The notes under the pieces: model-generated
The model's input: the letters and a program-made list of their open reading frames with translations, nothing else
Database searches by the model: none
What the model was told of the DNA's origin: nothing
Made by a program: the position numbers and the translations under genes
Assembly (NCBI GenBank): GCA_934532985.1
Contig: CAKTAV010000002.1
Span: forward strand, 213,826 to 277,825
Reading direction: 5' to 3'
DNA length: 64,000 nucleotides
Source of the DNA: an uncultured Butyricicoccus sp.
Lineage (GTDB): Bacteria; Bacillota; Clostridia; Oscillospirales; Butyricicoccaceae
Shown here: positions 1 to 7,644 of the stretch, piece by piece
Layout of the letters: each line of letters starts with the position of its first letter
How positions within the stretch are numbered: position 1 is the first letter of the stretch

Positions 1-307
1 CCAGTTCGTTCCTTTTTCCATAATCCCCAAAGGCTTTTTGCTGGTTTTGCAAGTATTCTTTCCAAATATCCCTGTTTTGAACATATACATGCAGTTATTG
101 TTACTTATTTTTAAGTATCCATTCGTCAATTTTCATTTTTGTTGTTGACCTCTCGCTTTATTTTCGTCATTTTAACGAAATAAATCAAGGCATTTCTGCA
201 AGTCATGTTTTTAATACTGCACTTCTGCATCTTTTTCCTGCATCCATGCGAATATTACATCTTTTTGCGCAACAAACGACGCTTTTTGTCACATTTTCAA
301 ATGGAAA
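1..307. other. AT-rich intergenic region, no gene seen
   Basis: This stretch is strongly AT-rich and T-rich on the plus strand. No open frame with a ribosome binding site, no tRNA-like fold and no strong hairpin was found. It precedes the promoter of the cardiolipin synthase gene and may contain the upstream part of its regulatory region or the leader of a gene to the left of the window. Confidence 0.5.
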
Positions 308-336
308 TTGACTTTTTTCTCTTGATTCGCTATGAT
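308..336 (+). promoter_or_regulatory. sigma-A promoter of the cardiolipin synthase gene
   Basis: TTGACT (308-313) and TATGAT (331-336) are separated by exactly 17 bp, a near-consensus housekeeping promoter. The start codon lies about 45 bp after the -10 box and the spacing leaves room for a short leader carrying the GGAGG site at 372. Confidence 0.75.
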
Positions 337-381
337 ATAGTTGTGTAAAAATTCATTTTCCGATTATACATGGAGGCTTTT

Positions 382-1941
382 ATGAAACAACATTCTCCGT
401 CTCCTACCGCCAAAAAGGTAAAACGCAAGTTTTGGCGCTTTTTGCTCAGTCGTTTGACCATTACCGCTGTACTCATGTTAATTCAGATTGTGGCGCTGGT
501 GCTCTTCCTCACCCATTTAAGGGATCACATGACGTATCTGCTGCCCATCAGCCAAGTACTCGGCATTGTCTCGGTCATCTGGCTTGTGCGAAAGACAGAC
601 AACCCCTCATATAAAATTCCATGGATCATTTTGATCCTTTCTCTTCCGATTGTCGGAGTTGTATTCTTCCTTTTTTGGGGCAACACCCCCCTGAATCGCA
701 CCCGACTGGTCGAAGTTCCCCCGCTGGACAGCGAACAGCTTGCAGAGCTGAAAAAGCCCGCTTCCCGTGCGCTGTGCACCCGCCTGCCGCATCGCCGGCG
801 ACTGTGCCAATATCTCAGCAACATCGGACAGATGCCTGCATGGCAAAACACCGAGGTAGAGTATTATCCGCTGGGTGAGTATCTGTTCGAGGCCATGCTG
901 CTTGACCTGAAAAAGGCGAAAAAATTCATTTTCTTGGAATATTTTATTATTGATTCCGGTATCATGTGGAATTCCATTCTGGATATTCTGGTAGAAAAAG
1001 CGCATCAGGGCGTGGATGTCCGCATCATGTACGATGATGTAGGCTGTATGTCCACACTTCCTATTCGGTATGATCGCCTTCTGCGCTCCTATGGTATCCA
1101 AGTCGTCAAGTTTAACCAGTTTGTTCCGCTACTGAATACCTATCTGAACTATCGTGACCATAGAAAAATGTGTATCATTGACGGCAACGTCGGCTACACT
1201 GGCGGCATCAATCTGGCAGATGAATATATCAACCAGAAAATGCGTTTCGGTCACTGGAAAGATACCGGTGTACGGCTGTATGGCGACGGTGTATTTAATA
1301 TGACAACGCTGTTTTTGCAGCTCTGGGATTTTTCAACCAAGGAGCATACCACCAATTATGCGCCCTATCTTCCCACGGTATCGGCAGAGACCGACGGCTT
1401 CGTACAGGCCTTTGCGGATTCACCACTGGACAACTATAACGTCGGCGAAACCGTTTTTATGAACATCATCAACAACGCGTCCAAATATGTCTATATCACA
1501 AGCCCGTATTTGACGCTGGACAATGAGATGATTACTGCCCTGTGCACCGCGGCGCAATCCGGCATTGATGTCCGCATTGTCACGCCGGGTATTCCGGACA
1601 AGGCCTCGGTTTACGCCGCAACACGCTCCTATTACGCGCAGCTCTACCGCGCCGGTGTTCATATCTATGAGTACACGCCGGGCTTCTTGCACGCCAAGAT
1701 GATCGTCTCGGACAACGACATCGCCGTCGTCGGCACGATCAACATGGACTTCCGCAGCTTCTATCTTCACTTTGAATGCGGCACGGTCTTTTATCGCTCG
1801 TCCATCGTGGACAAGGTAAAGGAGGACATTCTGGACACCATTGAGCAGTCCAACGAAATTGACGAGAACTGGATTCACTCATATTCTTGGATTCGTTCGA
1901 TTTATGCCTCTATCATGCGGCTGTTCGCGCCTCTGCTATAA
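382..1941 (+). CDS. cls: cardiolipin synthase (phospholipase D family)
   Basis: This 519-residue membrane enzyme should condense two phosphatidylglycerol molecules into cardiolipin and glycerol. The N-terminus has three hydrophobic segments (about residues 21-46, 53-70 and 79-98), as usual for bacterial Cls. Two HKD motifs follow: HRKMCIIDG near residue 260 and HAKMIVSDN near residue 437, each followed by a G-x-I-N stretch. An ATG at 370 is in frame, but it overlaps the GGAGG at 372-376; the ATG at 382 has that site at correct spacing, so I use 382. The gene stands alone with its own promoter and terminator. The family assignment is firm; the exact lipid substrate is inferred. Confidence 0.93.
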   Translation: MKQHSPSPTAKKVKRKFWRFLLSRLTITAVLMLIQIVALVLFLTHLRDHMTYLLPISQVLGIVSVIWLVRKTDNPSYKIPWIILILSLPIVGVVFFLFWGNTPLNRTRLVEVPPLDSEQLAELKKPASRALCTRLPHRRRLCQYLSNIGQMPAWQNTEVEYYPLGEYLFEAMLLDLKKAKKFIFLEYFIIDSGIMWNSILDILVEKAHQGVDVRIMYDDVGCMSTLPIRYDRLLRSYGIQVVKFNQFVPLLNTYLNYRDHRKMCIIDGNVGYTGGINLADEYINQKMRFGHWKDTGVRLYGDGVFNMTTLFLQLWDFSTKEHTTNYAPYLPTVSAETDGFVQAFADSPLDNYNVGETVFMNIINNASKYVYITSPYLTLDNEMITALCTAAQSGIDVRIVTPGIPDKASVYAATRSYYAQLYRAGVHIYEYTPGFLHAKMIVSDNDIAVVGTINMDFRSFYLHFECGTVFYRSSIVDKVKEDILDTIEQSNEIDENWIHSYSWIRSIYASIMRLFAPLL

Positions 1942-1947
1942 GCGCAC

Positions 1948-1974
1948 AAAAAGCTCCCGTTTGGGAGCTTTTTT
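1948..1974 (+). terminator. intrinsic terminator after cls
   Basis: AAAAAGCTCCC, a GTTT loop, then GGGAGCTTTTTT. The stem is GC-rich at the loop end and followed by a T run, placed 7 bp after the cls stop codon. The A run on the left makes it potentially bidirectional, which would also serve the GIY-YIG gene converging from the right. Confidence 0.85.
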
Positions 1975-1986
1975 CGTCTTATAATT

Positions 1987-2325
1987 CTATTCTTCTGCCA
2001 GAAACTCTTCATGTCGTGACAGGTCGACACGCGTATATTCCTCGACATTCAGCCACGGTCCCAGCAGCTCTGCGAGATTATCCCGTACCAGCAGCGCTTC
2101 CTTTTGCGCTTTGCTCAGCCGCTTGGCGCGGTATTCCAGCCGAGAGGCCTGCTGGCGTGTCTCGCACTGCCAGACCGCCTCCAGTCGCTTTGCCGTGTGC
2201 CATCGGGTATATTTTGCTGCCCGCTTATCTTTTCCAAAATGCTCTCGCATTCGCCGCTCTATCTCCGTCGTGATGCCGGTATACAGCGATTCATCCTGAC
2301 AGCGCAGGATATAAACATAGTACAT
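1987..2325 (-). CDS. GIY-YIG nuclease superfamily protein (UPF0213/YhbQ type)
   Basis: A 112-residue single-domain protein with the GIY-YIG signature: YVYILRC at residues 3-9 and YTGIT at 15-19, followed by conserved arginines and a glutamate near residue 64. Small stand-alone GIY-YIG proteins of this length are widespread in Bacillota; some show endonuclease activity, but their cellular role is largely unsettled. No strong ribosome binding site precedes the ATG. It converges on cls, with the shared terminator between them. I cannot tell whether it acts in repair or in another nucleic-acid process. Confidence 0.85.
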   Translation of the reverse strand: MYYVYILRCQDESLYTGITTEIERRMREHFGKDKRAAKYTRWHTAKRLEAVWQCETRQQASRLEYRAKRLSKAQKEALLVRDNLAELLGPWLNVEEYTRVDLSRHEEFLAEE

Positions 2326-2340
2326 TGCTCAATACAACTT

Positions 2341-2381
2341 CGTCCGCCGAGCAGACTGCTTTTCTGTCGGCGGACGTTTTT
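2341..2381 (+). terminator. strong hairpin with T run
   Basis: CGTCCGCCGA (2341-2350) pairs with TCGGCGGACG (2367-2376), a perfect 10-bp stem, followed by TTTTT on the plus strand. It sits between the minus-strand gerW-like and GIY-YIG genes. In the minus direction the hairpin is not followed by a clean T run, so its orientation as a terminator fits the plus strand better than the genes around it; it may still end the gerW operon. Confidence 0.55.
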
Positions 2382-2388
2382 CTCCTAT

Positions 2389-2841
2389 TTATTTGTTTTC
2401 CTCGGTCTGCGGCTGTTCTGCCGATTCGGAAGCACCCGCCGGTTCTGTTGGCTCATTCGCTCCGCCGCGGCGCTTATTGATAAAGCCCTGCACGGTATTC
2501 ACCGCGCCCGGGATCATCTCAATCAGACGATCCGTGCTGGTTTCCGCCGGCATGTTGACCGGAATCATATGCGCATTGCCCTCATGCACAATCAGAAAGC
2601 CAACCGGAGTGATGCTGACACCGGCGCCGCCGCCGCCGCCAAAGCACAGCGGTGCATTATCCTTTGCGTTGCGCGACTGAAAGTCCGAGCCGCCCGCACC
2701 AAAGCCAAACGTCACCTTGGATACCGGAATCAGTGTTGTGCCGTCCGGCGTGTGAATCGGGTCGCCGACAATCGTGTTTACATCCACCATTGAGCGGATT
2801 TTGTCCATTGTCTCTGTCATCAGATTATCAATACCAGCCAT
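2389..2841 (-). CDS. GerW/YtfJ family sporulation protein
   Basis: A 150-residue protein of the YtfJ/GerW family, which in Bacillus subtilis is linked to spore germination (GerW). The sequence has the family pattern: an N-terminal stretch around a VDVNTIVGDPI segment, a central VSKVTFGFGAGG, and a glycine run (FGGGGGAG) before VSITPVGFLIV. The glycine run is encoded by a GCC/GGC triplet repeat near 2626-2641. The C-terminal 30 residues are low-complexity Pro/Glu/Ala. It is the last gene of the operon from the M50 protease; the DUF2953 gene directly upstream is its usual partner. Its presence suggests a spore-forming lineage. Confidence 0.85.
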   Translation of the reverse strand: MAGIDNLMTETMDKIRSMVDVNTIVGDPIHTPDGTTLIPVSKVTFGFGAGGSDFQSRNAKDNAPLCFGGGGGAGVSITPVGFLIVHEGNAHMIPVNMPAETSTDRLIEMIPGAVNTVQGFINKRRGGANEPTEPAGASESAEQPQTEENK

Positions 2842-2847
2842 TGTTCC

Positions 2848-3531
2848 TTACTCCTTTTCTTCCTTGTTTTGTTTCGGTTGCCATTGCTCTCGTTCCTCCG
2901 GGCTCAACCGGACACTTTTCCAAAGATTCCATAATCCGCGTCTGTTTCTCCATAAAACCCGTGGATAGCGAATCAATTTCGTCGTAATGGAACTGTCTAT
3001 ACTCCAAACCGTCTGTTCTGCCTCAAAATCTGCATCCAGAACAATATTAGTATCGCGGAGCACAAAGCGGCGCGCCAGCTCCGGATACAGCAGTCCGGAC
3101 AGCGCACTGGCGACACCCAGCAGCTTGCCCGTCTGGGCAGCGTCCGGTCGGTGAAAAATCACCGTAACATGCAGGCGGTCGATCATCATCGTACCGATCA
3201 AATCATCCATAATCGGAAACATCACCGCCAGCACATCTTCCAGCTCCAACCGTTTCCAGTCTGCCCGCGGAATGCGGGGCGTTGTTTGTTTTTTCTCTGT
3301 TGTCGATTTCTTTTTGGTCGCAGCTTTCTTGGCCGTCTTTTTCTTGCCGCCTAGGCGCTTCGTGATATGAAGTGGACCAAAGCACAAACGTAAACGTATC
3401 GGCGGGCCTTCTTTCTTCCGCCGCACCTGTATTCGTATCGGCAGACACGCAAGCAGCATCCCTGCCAACAGCATAAGCCCTAGCAGTACCAGAAACACAA
3501 TGCCCAGAAGGTGTAAAACCGTTCCTATCAT
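2848..3531 (-). CDS. DUF2953 family membrane-anchored protein (YtfI-like)
   Basis: A 227-residue protein with one N-terminal transmembrane segment (about residues 5-30), a short DUF2953-like strand, a lysine/threonine-rich linker around residues 60-85, and a C-terminal domain that looks like the DUF2953 region. In Bacillota this family is typically next to YtfJ/GerW, as here, which suggests a shared sporulation or envelope role. Its start overlaps the scpB stop by the four bases ATGA, so translation is probably coupled. No catalytic motif is visible; function unknown. Confidence 0.75.
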   Translation of the reverse strand: MIGTVLHLLGIVFLVLLGLMLLAGMLLACLPIRIQVRRKKEGPPIRLRLCFGPLHITKRLGGKKKTAKKAATKKKSTTEKKQTTPRIPRADWKRLELEDVLAVMFPIMDDLIGTMMIDRLHVTVIFHRPDAAQTGKLLGVASALSGLLYPELARRFVLRDTNIVLDADFEAEQTVWSIDSSITTKLIRYPRVLWRNRRGLWNLWKSVRLSPEEREQWQPKQNKEEKE

Positions 3532-4115
3532 GTAGATGCCTCACTCGCCGATGCAGCCGCTTGTTCTGCTTGCTCCGCTTGTTCTGCCATTTGCCGCCGT
3601 TCCAGCGCTTCCAGCTCCGGCAGCTCTGGCAATTCCTCCAACGAAGTGATAGAGAACGTGCGCAGGAATGCCGGCGTCGTCTGATACAGCATCGGGCGCC
3701 CCGGCACATCCAGCCGTCCGCAGCCTTCCACCAATCCCTTATCCAGCAGGGTCAGCACCGTGTTGGAGCTGTCCACGCCGCGCAGCTGCTCAATATAGGC
3801 ACGTGTGACCGGCTGCCGGTAAGCGATAATCGACAGCACCTCCAGTGCTGCGGCGGACAGTGTCGGTGGACGCCGTGTCTCCAGCGCCCGGCGAATTGTC
3901 TCCGCATAGCAGGGTCGCGATACCATCTGATACCGCTTGTCCAGCTGAACAATCATCATGCCGCGCTGTCCGACATCATATTCATCCGACAGCGCCGTAA
4001 TCATGCGGTGCAGCACGTCACCGGTCACTCCCAGCACCTGCATCAGCTTTTCCTCGTGCACCGGTTCGCCGGAGGCAAACAGGATGCCCTCCAGTTCACA
4101 CAGCCGTTCGTTCAT
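3528..4115 (-). CDS. scpB: segregation and condensation protein B
   Basis: ScpB is the winged-helix kleisin-interacting subunit of the Smc-ScpAB condensin complex that compacts and segregates the chromosome. The 195-residue product has the family opening (CELEGILFASGEPV) and the conserved central stretch EVLSIIAYRQPVTRAYIEQLRG, with the typical R-G-V-D-S that follows. The last 20 residues are an Ala/Glu/Gln low-complexity tail. An upstream in-frame ATG at 4178 exists, but the ATG at 4115 is preceded by GAGGAGGAG and begins at the conserved domain. It overlaps the end of scpA by 20 bp. Confidence 0.93.
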   Translation of the reverse strand: MNERLCELEGILFASGEPVHEEKLMQVLGVTGDVLHRMITALSDEYDVGQRGMMIVQLDKRYQMVSRPCYAETIRRALETRRPPTLSAAALEVLSIIAYRQPVTRAYIEQLRGVDSSNTVLTLLDKGLVEGCGRLDVPGRPMLYQTTPAFLRTFSITSLEELPELPELEALERRQMAEQAEQAEQAAASASEAST

Positions 4116-4848
4116 CCGTCTCCTCCTCTGCCATATCTTCTCGCAGGGAAAGACTGGTCTCTTCCCCATCTCCCTCAATCATTACGCGGCGTGTTTTGGA
4201 TAGTTCCAGCACCGCCAAGAAGGTCGCCACAATATCAGACCGCGACTGCGCACGGAAAAATAAGCTCTGAAACCGCAGCGTGCTCTTTTTGCGAAACGCC
4301 AGCAAAATCGACGTAATCTTCGTGTGTACCGGAACCCGCTCCCGTCCGACAATGCCCTGAAATGCCTCTGTCGATGGCGGAAGTGCTCGCTCCACGCGCT
4401 CAAACATCCGCCGTGATGCGACTTCCAGCTTTTCCAGTGGGAGAATGCCCTCAAACTTTCGCTTTCTCTCCAGCGGTTCCGGTGGGCGGGTCACAATATC
4501 TCGTCCCTCGTCACTGCGGCGGCGGAAAAACGGCTGCACTTCACGAATGCGCTGGTACTCCAGCAGCTGCTCCACCAACTCGGCGCGCGGATCCTCTTCC
4601 TCTTCTTCCTGCTCCTTGGGCAGCAGCATCCGCGACTTAATCAGCATCAGCTGCGCCGCCATCGCAATGAAGTCTCCCGCGACATCCATATCTGCCGACT
4701 GCATCTGACGCAGAACCTCCATATACTGCTCCAAAATCTCCGCAATCGGAATATCATAAATGCTGACTTTGTTCTTGTGAATCAGCTGAAGCAACAGATC
4801 GAGCGGACCGTCAAATGCCTCTAAGTGAAATTGTACGGTTTCTGTCAT
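4096..4848 (-). CDS. scpA: segregation and condensation protein A
   Basis: ScpA is the kleisin that bridges the Smc heads in bacterial condensin. The 250-residue product starts with the hallmark FDGPLDLLLQLI and HKNKVSIYDIPI, carries the family region up to LMLIKSRMLLP, then an acidic linker (about residues 85-95) and the C-terminal winged-helix part. It lies immediately after the M50 protease gene with a 1-bp gap and overlaps scpB, the usual arrangement in Bacillota, where rseP-like site-2 proteases often precede scpA. Confidence 0.95.
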   Translation of the reverse strand: MTETVQFHLEAFDGPLDLLLQLIHKNKVSIYDIPIAEILEQYMEVLRQMQSADMDVAGDFIAMAAQLMLIKSRMLLPKEQEEEEEDPRAELVEQLLEYQRIREVQPFFRRRSDEGRDIVTRPPEPLERKRKFEGILPLEKLEVASRRMFERVERALPPSTEAFQGIVGRERVPVHTKITSILLAFRKKSTLRFQSLFFRAQSRSDIVATFLAVLELSKTRRVMIEGDGEETSLSLREDMAEEETDERTAV

Positions 4849-4849
4849 G

Positions 4850-5476
4850 TTAAACCACCGTCACCAGTCGGCTCAGCAGCGTGTAGATATGGTCGATACA
4901 AAAATTCAGCGGCGTGTTCAGCACACCAAACAGCAGTAAAATCAGCAAACCAAACTGAATATACTGCTCATATTTCAGCAGAAACGACACCTTATCCCAC
5001 GGCAGAAACGACATCAAAATTTTCGAGCCGTCCAGCGGCGGAACCGGAATCAGGTTAAACACACCCAGACCGATGCTCATCACTGCGCCGTAGTAGCACA
5101 TCAAGCCCAGCACATAAATCGGCATCGACGAGCTGGTCAGCAAGAACTGCTGCAAGAACAGAAAGACGATTGCGAGCAGAAAATTCGCCACGGGACCCGC
5201 CAGTGAGACCAGTGCAATGTCGCGCCGCGGCTTTTTGAAATACCGCGAGTCAATCGGAACCGGCTTCGCCCAGCCGACATGGAATAACAGCAAGCAAATC
5301 GTACCAACGGCATCCAGATGCCGAAACGGGTCAATCGTCAACCGTCCCGCATTCTTTGCCGTCGGGTCTCCCAGCTTATATGCGATAAAGCCATGCGCCG
5401 CCTCATGCAAGCTCAGACAAAGCAGCAGGCCTGGGATGCTGATTAGTAGATTCAGCACCATACTTGAATTGAACAT
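4850..5476 (-). CDS. site-2 protease family (M50) membrane metallopeptidase
   Basis: A 208-residue multispanning membrane protein of the M50 family. The zinc-binding motif HEAAH is at residues 24-28 inside the first hydrophobic segment, and a second conserved motif (NLIPVPPLDGSKIL) lies near residue 143 with the metal-ligand aspartate. At least four hydrophobic segments are seen. It lacks a PDZ domain, so it is the short stand-alone type found next to scpAB rather than RseP. Its start has a TAGGAG site. It heads the five-gene operon from the promoter at 5537-5565. Confidence 0.88.
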   Translation of the reverse strand: MFNSSMVLNLLISIPGLLLCLSLHEAAHGFIAYKLGDPTAKNAGRLTIDPFRHLDAVGTICLLLFHVGWAKPVPIDSRYFKKPRRDIALVSLAGPVANFLLAIVFLFLQQFLLTSSSMPIYVLGLMCYYGAVMSIGLGVFNLIPVPPLDGSKILMSFLPWDKVSFLLKYEQYIQFGLLILLLFGVLNTPLNFCIDHIYTLLSRLVTVV

Positions 5477-5536
5477 AGATGATAACTCCTATCCAGAGCA
5501 AACCGAGCGATTTTCTCTGATATAATGATTCATTTT

Positions 5537-5565
5537 ATTATATCCGTTATAGGGTTAAAATTCAA
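5537..5565 (-). promoter_or_regulatory. sigma-A promoter of the M50-scpA-scpB operon
   Basis: On the minus strand TTGAAT (5560-5565) and TATAAT (5537-5542) are 17 bp apart. The M50 start codon lies about 60 bp downstream. Confidence 0.75.
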
Positions 5566-5672
5566 GCGAATGAGCGTTTTTTACAGATTATACATAATCT
5601 TTTTCGACTAAAAATACACAAAACACCGCAGAACAGTTGACTTTTTCAACGCACCGCAGCGGATCGTCGGAA

Positions 5673-5719
5673 AGAAAAAAGCGCCGTACAGCAGAACATT
5701 TTGTCCCACCGCACGGCGC
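5673..5719 (-). terminator. intrinsic terminator of the fatty acid operon
   Basis: On the minus strand GCGCCGT (5713-5719) pairs with ACGGCGC (5681-5687) across a long loop with minor internal pairing, followed by TTTTTT (5675-5680). It lies 15 bp after the acpP stop and so marks the end of the fabH-to-acpP transcript. Confidence 0.8.
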
Positions 5720-5733
5720 ATCTTCTCTTTTGC

Positions 5734-5958
5734 TTACTTATGCTCCTCAACGTAGCGAACGATGTCACCGATCGTGCTCATCTTTGCCGCTTCCTCGTCC
5801 TCAATCGTGACGCCGGTTGCGTCCTCCAGATCCATCATCAGTTCAACGATGTCCAGCGAATCCGCCTTCAGATCGTCCTTAATGCTGGTCTCCATCGTCA
5901 TGGTGGAAGCGTCTGCCTGGAACTTGTCTGCCAGAATACCACAAATTGTCTCAAACAT
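5734..5958 (-). CDS. acpP: acyl carrier protein
   Basis: A 74-residue acidic protein that carries growing acyl chains on a 4'-phosphopantetheine arm. The attachment serine is S34 in KADSLDIVEL, the classic DSL motif. An in-frame ATG 42 bp upstream is less likely: the ATG at 5958 has AAGGAGA at correct spacing and gives the standard ACP length. It is the last gene of the fab/acc operon, about 40 bp after accA. In many Clostridia acpP sits early in the cluster, so its terminal place here is a small oddity. Confidence 0.95.
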   Translation of the reverse strand: MFETICGILADKFQADASTMTMETSIKDDLKADSLDIVELMMDLEDATGVTIEDEEAAKMSTIGDIVRYVEEHK

Positions 5959-5996
5959 AATTGAAATCTCCTTATTATTCCATATTTTTTGATTAC

Positions 5997-6788
5997 TCAT
6001 GTATGTTCTTCAAAAACTCCGTAGTCACGGAATTTTTCATACCTCATTTGGCTCAGCTGCTCGCCGCTTAGCGGCATCAGCCGTTCAATCGCCGCAGTCA
6101 GCGTGCTCTTAATATGACGGTACAGCGAACTGTCCCGTCCGGAATCGCGAATGATTCCGTCAATCAGACCGAAGCCCAGCATATCTTGTGCCGTGATCTT
6201 CAGCGCCTTTGCTGCCTCAATCTCGCGTCCGGCGTCCTTCCACAGGATACTCGCACAGCCGCGCGGGGAAATGACGGAATACATTGCGTCGCGCAGCATG
6301 TATACCTCATTTGCCACGCCCAGCGCCAGCGCACCTCCGGAGCCGCCCTCACCGGTAATAATCGACACCACCGGTGTTTTCAGCTGCATGAACTCGTACA
6401 GGCAGCGGGCAATCGCCTCTCCCTGTCCGCGTTCCTCCGCACCGACGCCGCAGAATGCACCCGGCGTGTCCACAATACAGATCACTGGGCGGCGGAATTT
6501 CTCCGCCTGATGCGCCAGACGCAGCGCCTTTCGGTAGCCCTCCGGGTGCACCATCGCAAAATTTGCGTCGATATTCTCCTGCGTAGAATGTCCGCGCCGC
6601 TGTCCGAGTACCGTCACCGGAATGTCGCCGAGGCGGGCAATGCCCCCGCACATCGCGTGATCCTCACCGTACAGCCGGTCGCCGTGCAGCTCCACAAAGT
6701 CATCCAGCACACCCGCAATGATATCATCGACGTTCGGACGCTCCGGCGAGCGAATCCACTCCAGCTTTTCTTCGATTCCTCGTCTCAT
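5997..6788 (-). CDS. accA: acetyl-CoA carboxylase carboxyltransferase subunit alpha
   Basis: Alpha subunit of the carboxyltransferase that moves the carboxyl group from biotin to acetyl-CoA, forming malonyl-CoA. About 263 residues of the crotonase/carboxyltransferase fold, with the conserved DFVELHGDR opening, GQRRGHSTQENI and the oxyanion-hole stretch GEGGSGGALALG. An alternative ATG lies at 6812 inside accD; the ATG at 6788 follows the accD stop and has AAAGGA upstream, so I prefer it. With accD, accC and accB all in the same operon, a complete heteromeric ACC is encoded here. Confidence 0.92.
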   Translation of the reverse strand: MRRGIEEKLEWIRSPERPNVDDIIAGVLDDFVELHGDRLYGEDHAMCGGIARLGDIPVTVLGQRRGHSTQENIDANFAMVHPEGYRKALRLAHQAEKFRRPVICIVDTPGAFCGVGAEERGQGEAIARCLYEFMQLKTPVVSIITGEGGSGGALALGVANEVYMLRDAMYSVISPRGCASILWKDAGREIEAAKALKITAQDMLGFGLIDGIIRDSGRDSSLYRHIKSTLTAAIERLMPLSGEQLSQMRYEKFRDYGVFEEHT

Positions 6789-6792
6789 TCGC

Positions 6793-7644
6793 TCACCGTC
6801 CTTTGTATCCATGCAGCTCCAGCAGCTGCGTCAGCTCACTGCGCAGACGCGACCGCGGAACAATACGGTCACAGAAGCCATGCTCCTGCACAAATTCCGC
6901 CGACTGGAAGGTATCCGGCAGCGTCTCGCCAATCGTGCCCTCGATCACACGCCGTCCGGCAAAGCCAACGGTTGCGCCCGGCTCTGCCAGAATAATATCT
7001 CCCAGCATCGCAAAGCTCGCCGTCACGCCGCCCGTCGTCGGGTCGGTCAGCACGGTGATATACAGCTGTCCGGCTTCGGAATGCTTCGCCGCCGCGCCGC
7101 TGACCTTCGCCATCTGCATCAGCGAGAACATGCCCTCCTGCATCCGCGCGCCGCCGGAGCAGGTAAACAGAATCACCGGCAGCCTGTGCTCGTTCGCGTA
7201 TTCAAACAGCCGCGTTAGCTTTTCGCCGACCACACTGCCCATGGAAGCCATCATAAAATAGCTGTCCATCACGCCGAGACACACCGGAACGCCGCCAATG
7301 GTACACGTCCCCGTCACCACCGCGTCCTCCTGTCCGGATTTCTCCCTCAGCACTGCAATTTTTTCCGCATAGCCCGGAAAGCCGAGCGGGTCTGCGGTTT
7401 GCAGGTCGTCAAACAGCTCCTGAAAGGAATCGGTATCCGCCGTCAGACGAATTCGCGTGCGCGCCAGCAGACGTCCATGTGCGCCGCAGGACGGACAGAC
7501 ATAGGCGTTGCGTCCATATTTTAATGCGCTGATTTCCTCCCCGCAAACGCGGCAGGTTACGGTTTTTGCCGGTGTCTTTTCCGCCTTCGGGTTGCGAATG
7601 CGCACAGAATTCGCTCTTGTCTTTGAAAACAGATCTACAATCAT
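6793..7644 (-). CDS. accD: acetyl-CoA carboxylase carboxyltransferase subunit beta
   Basis: The 283-residue beta subunit of the carboxyltransferase. Near the N-terminus four cysteines in two CxxC pairs (CRVCGEE and CPSCGAHG) form the zinc ribbon typical of AccD. The carboxyltransferase core includes FTCSGGARMQEG and the PTTGGVTASFAMLGD stretch. Its start overlaps the accC stop by ATGA, pointing to coupled, equimolar synthesis. Confidence 0.94.
   Translation of the reverse strand: MIVDLFSKTRANSVRIRNPKAEKTPAKTVTCRVCGEEISALKYGRNAYVCPSCGAHGRLLARTRIRLTADTDSFQELFDDLQTADPLGFPGYAEKIAVLREKSGQEDAVVTGTCTIGGVPVCLGVMDSYFMMASMGSVVGEKLTRLFEYANEHRLPVILFTCSGGARMQEGMFSLMQMAKVSGAAAKHSEAGQLYITVLTDPTTGGVTASFAMLGDIILAEPGATVGFAGRRVIEGTIGETLPDTFQSAEFVQEHGFCDRIVPRSRLRSELTQLLELHGYKGR

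Noticed and set aside
2620..2645. GCC triplet repeat as a possible variable microsatellite
   Set aside because: It encodes the conserved glycine run of the GerW family; length changes would stay in frame and the run is typical for the family.
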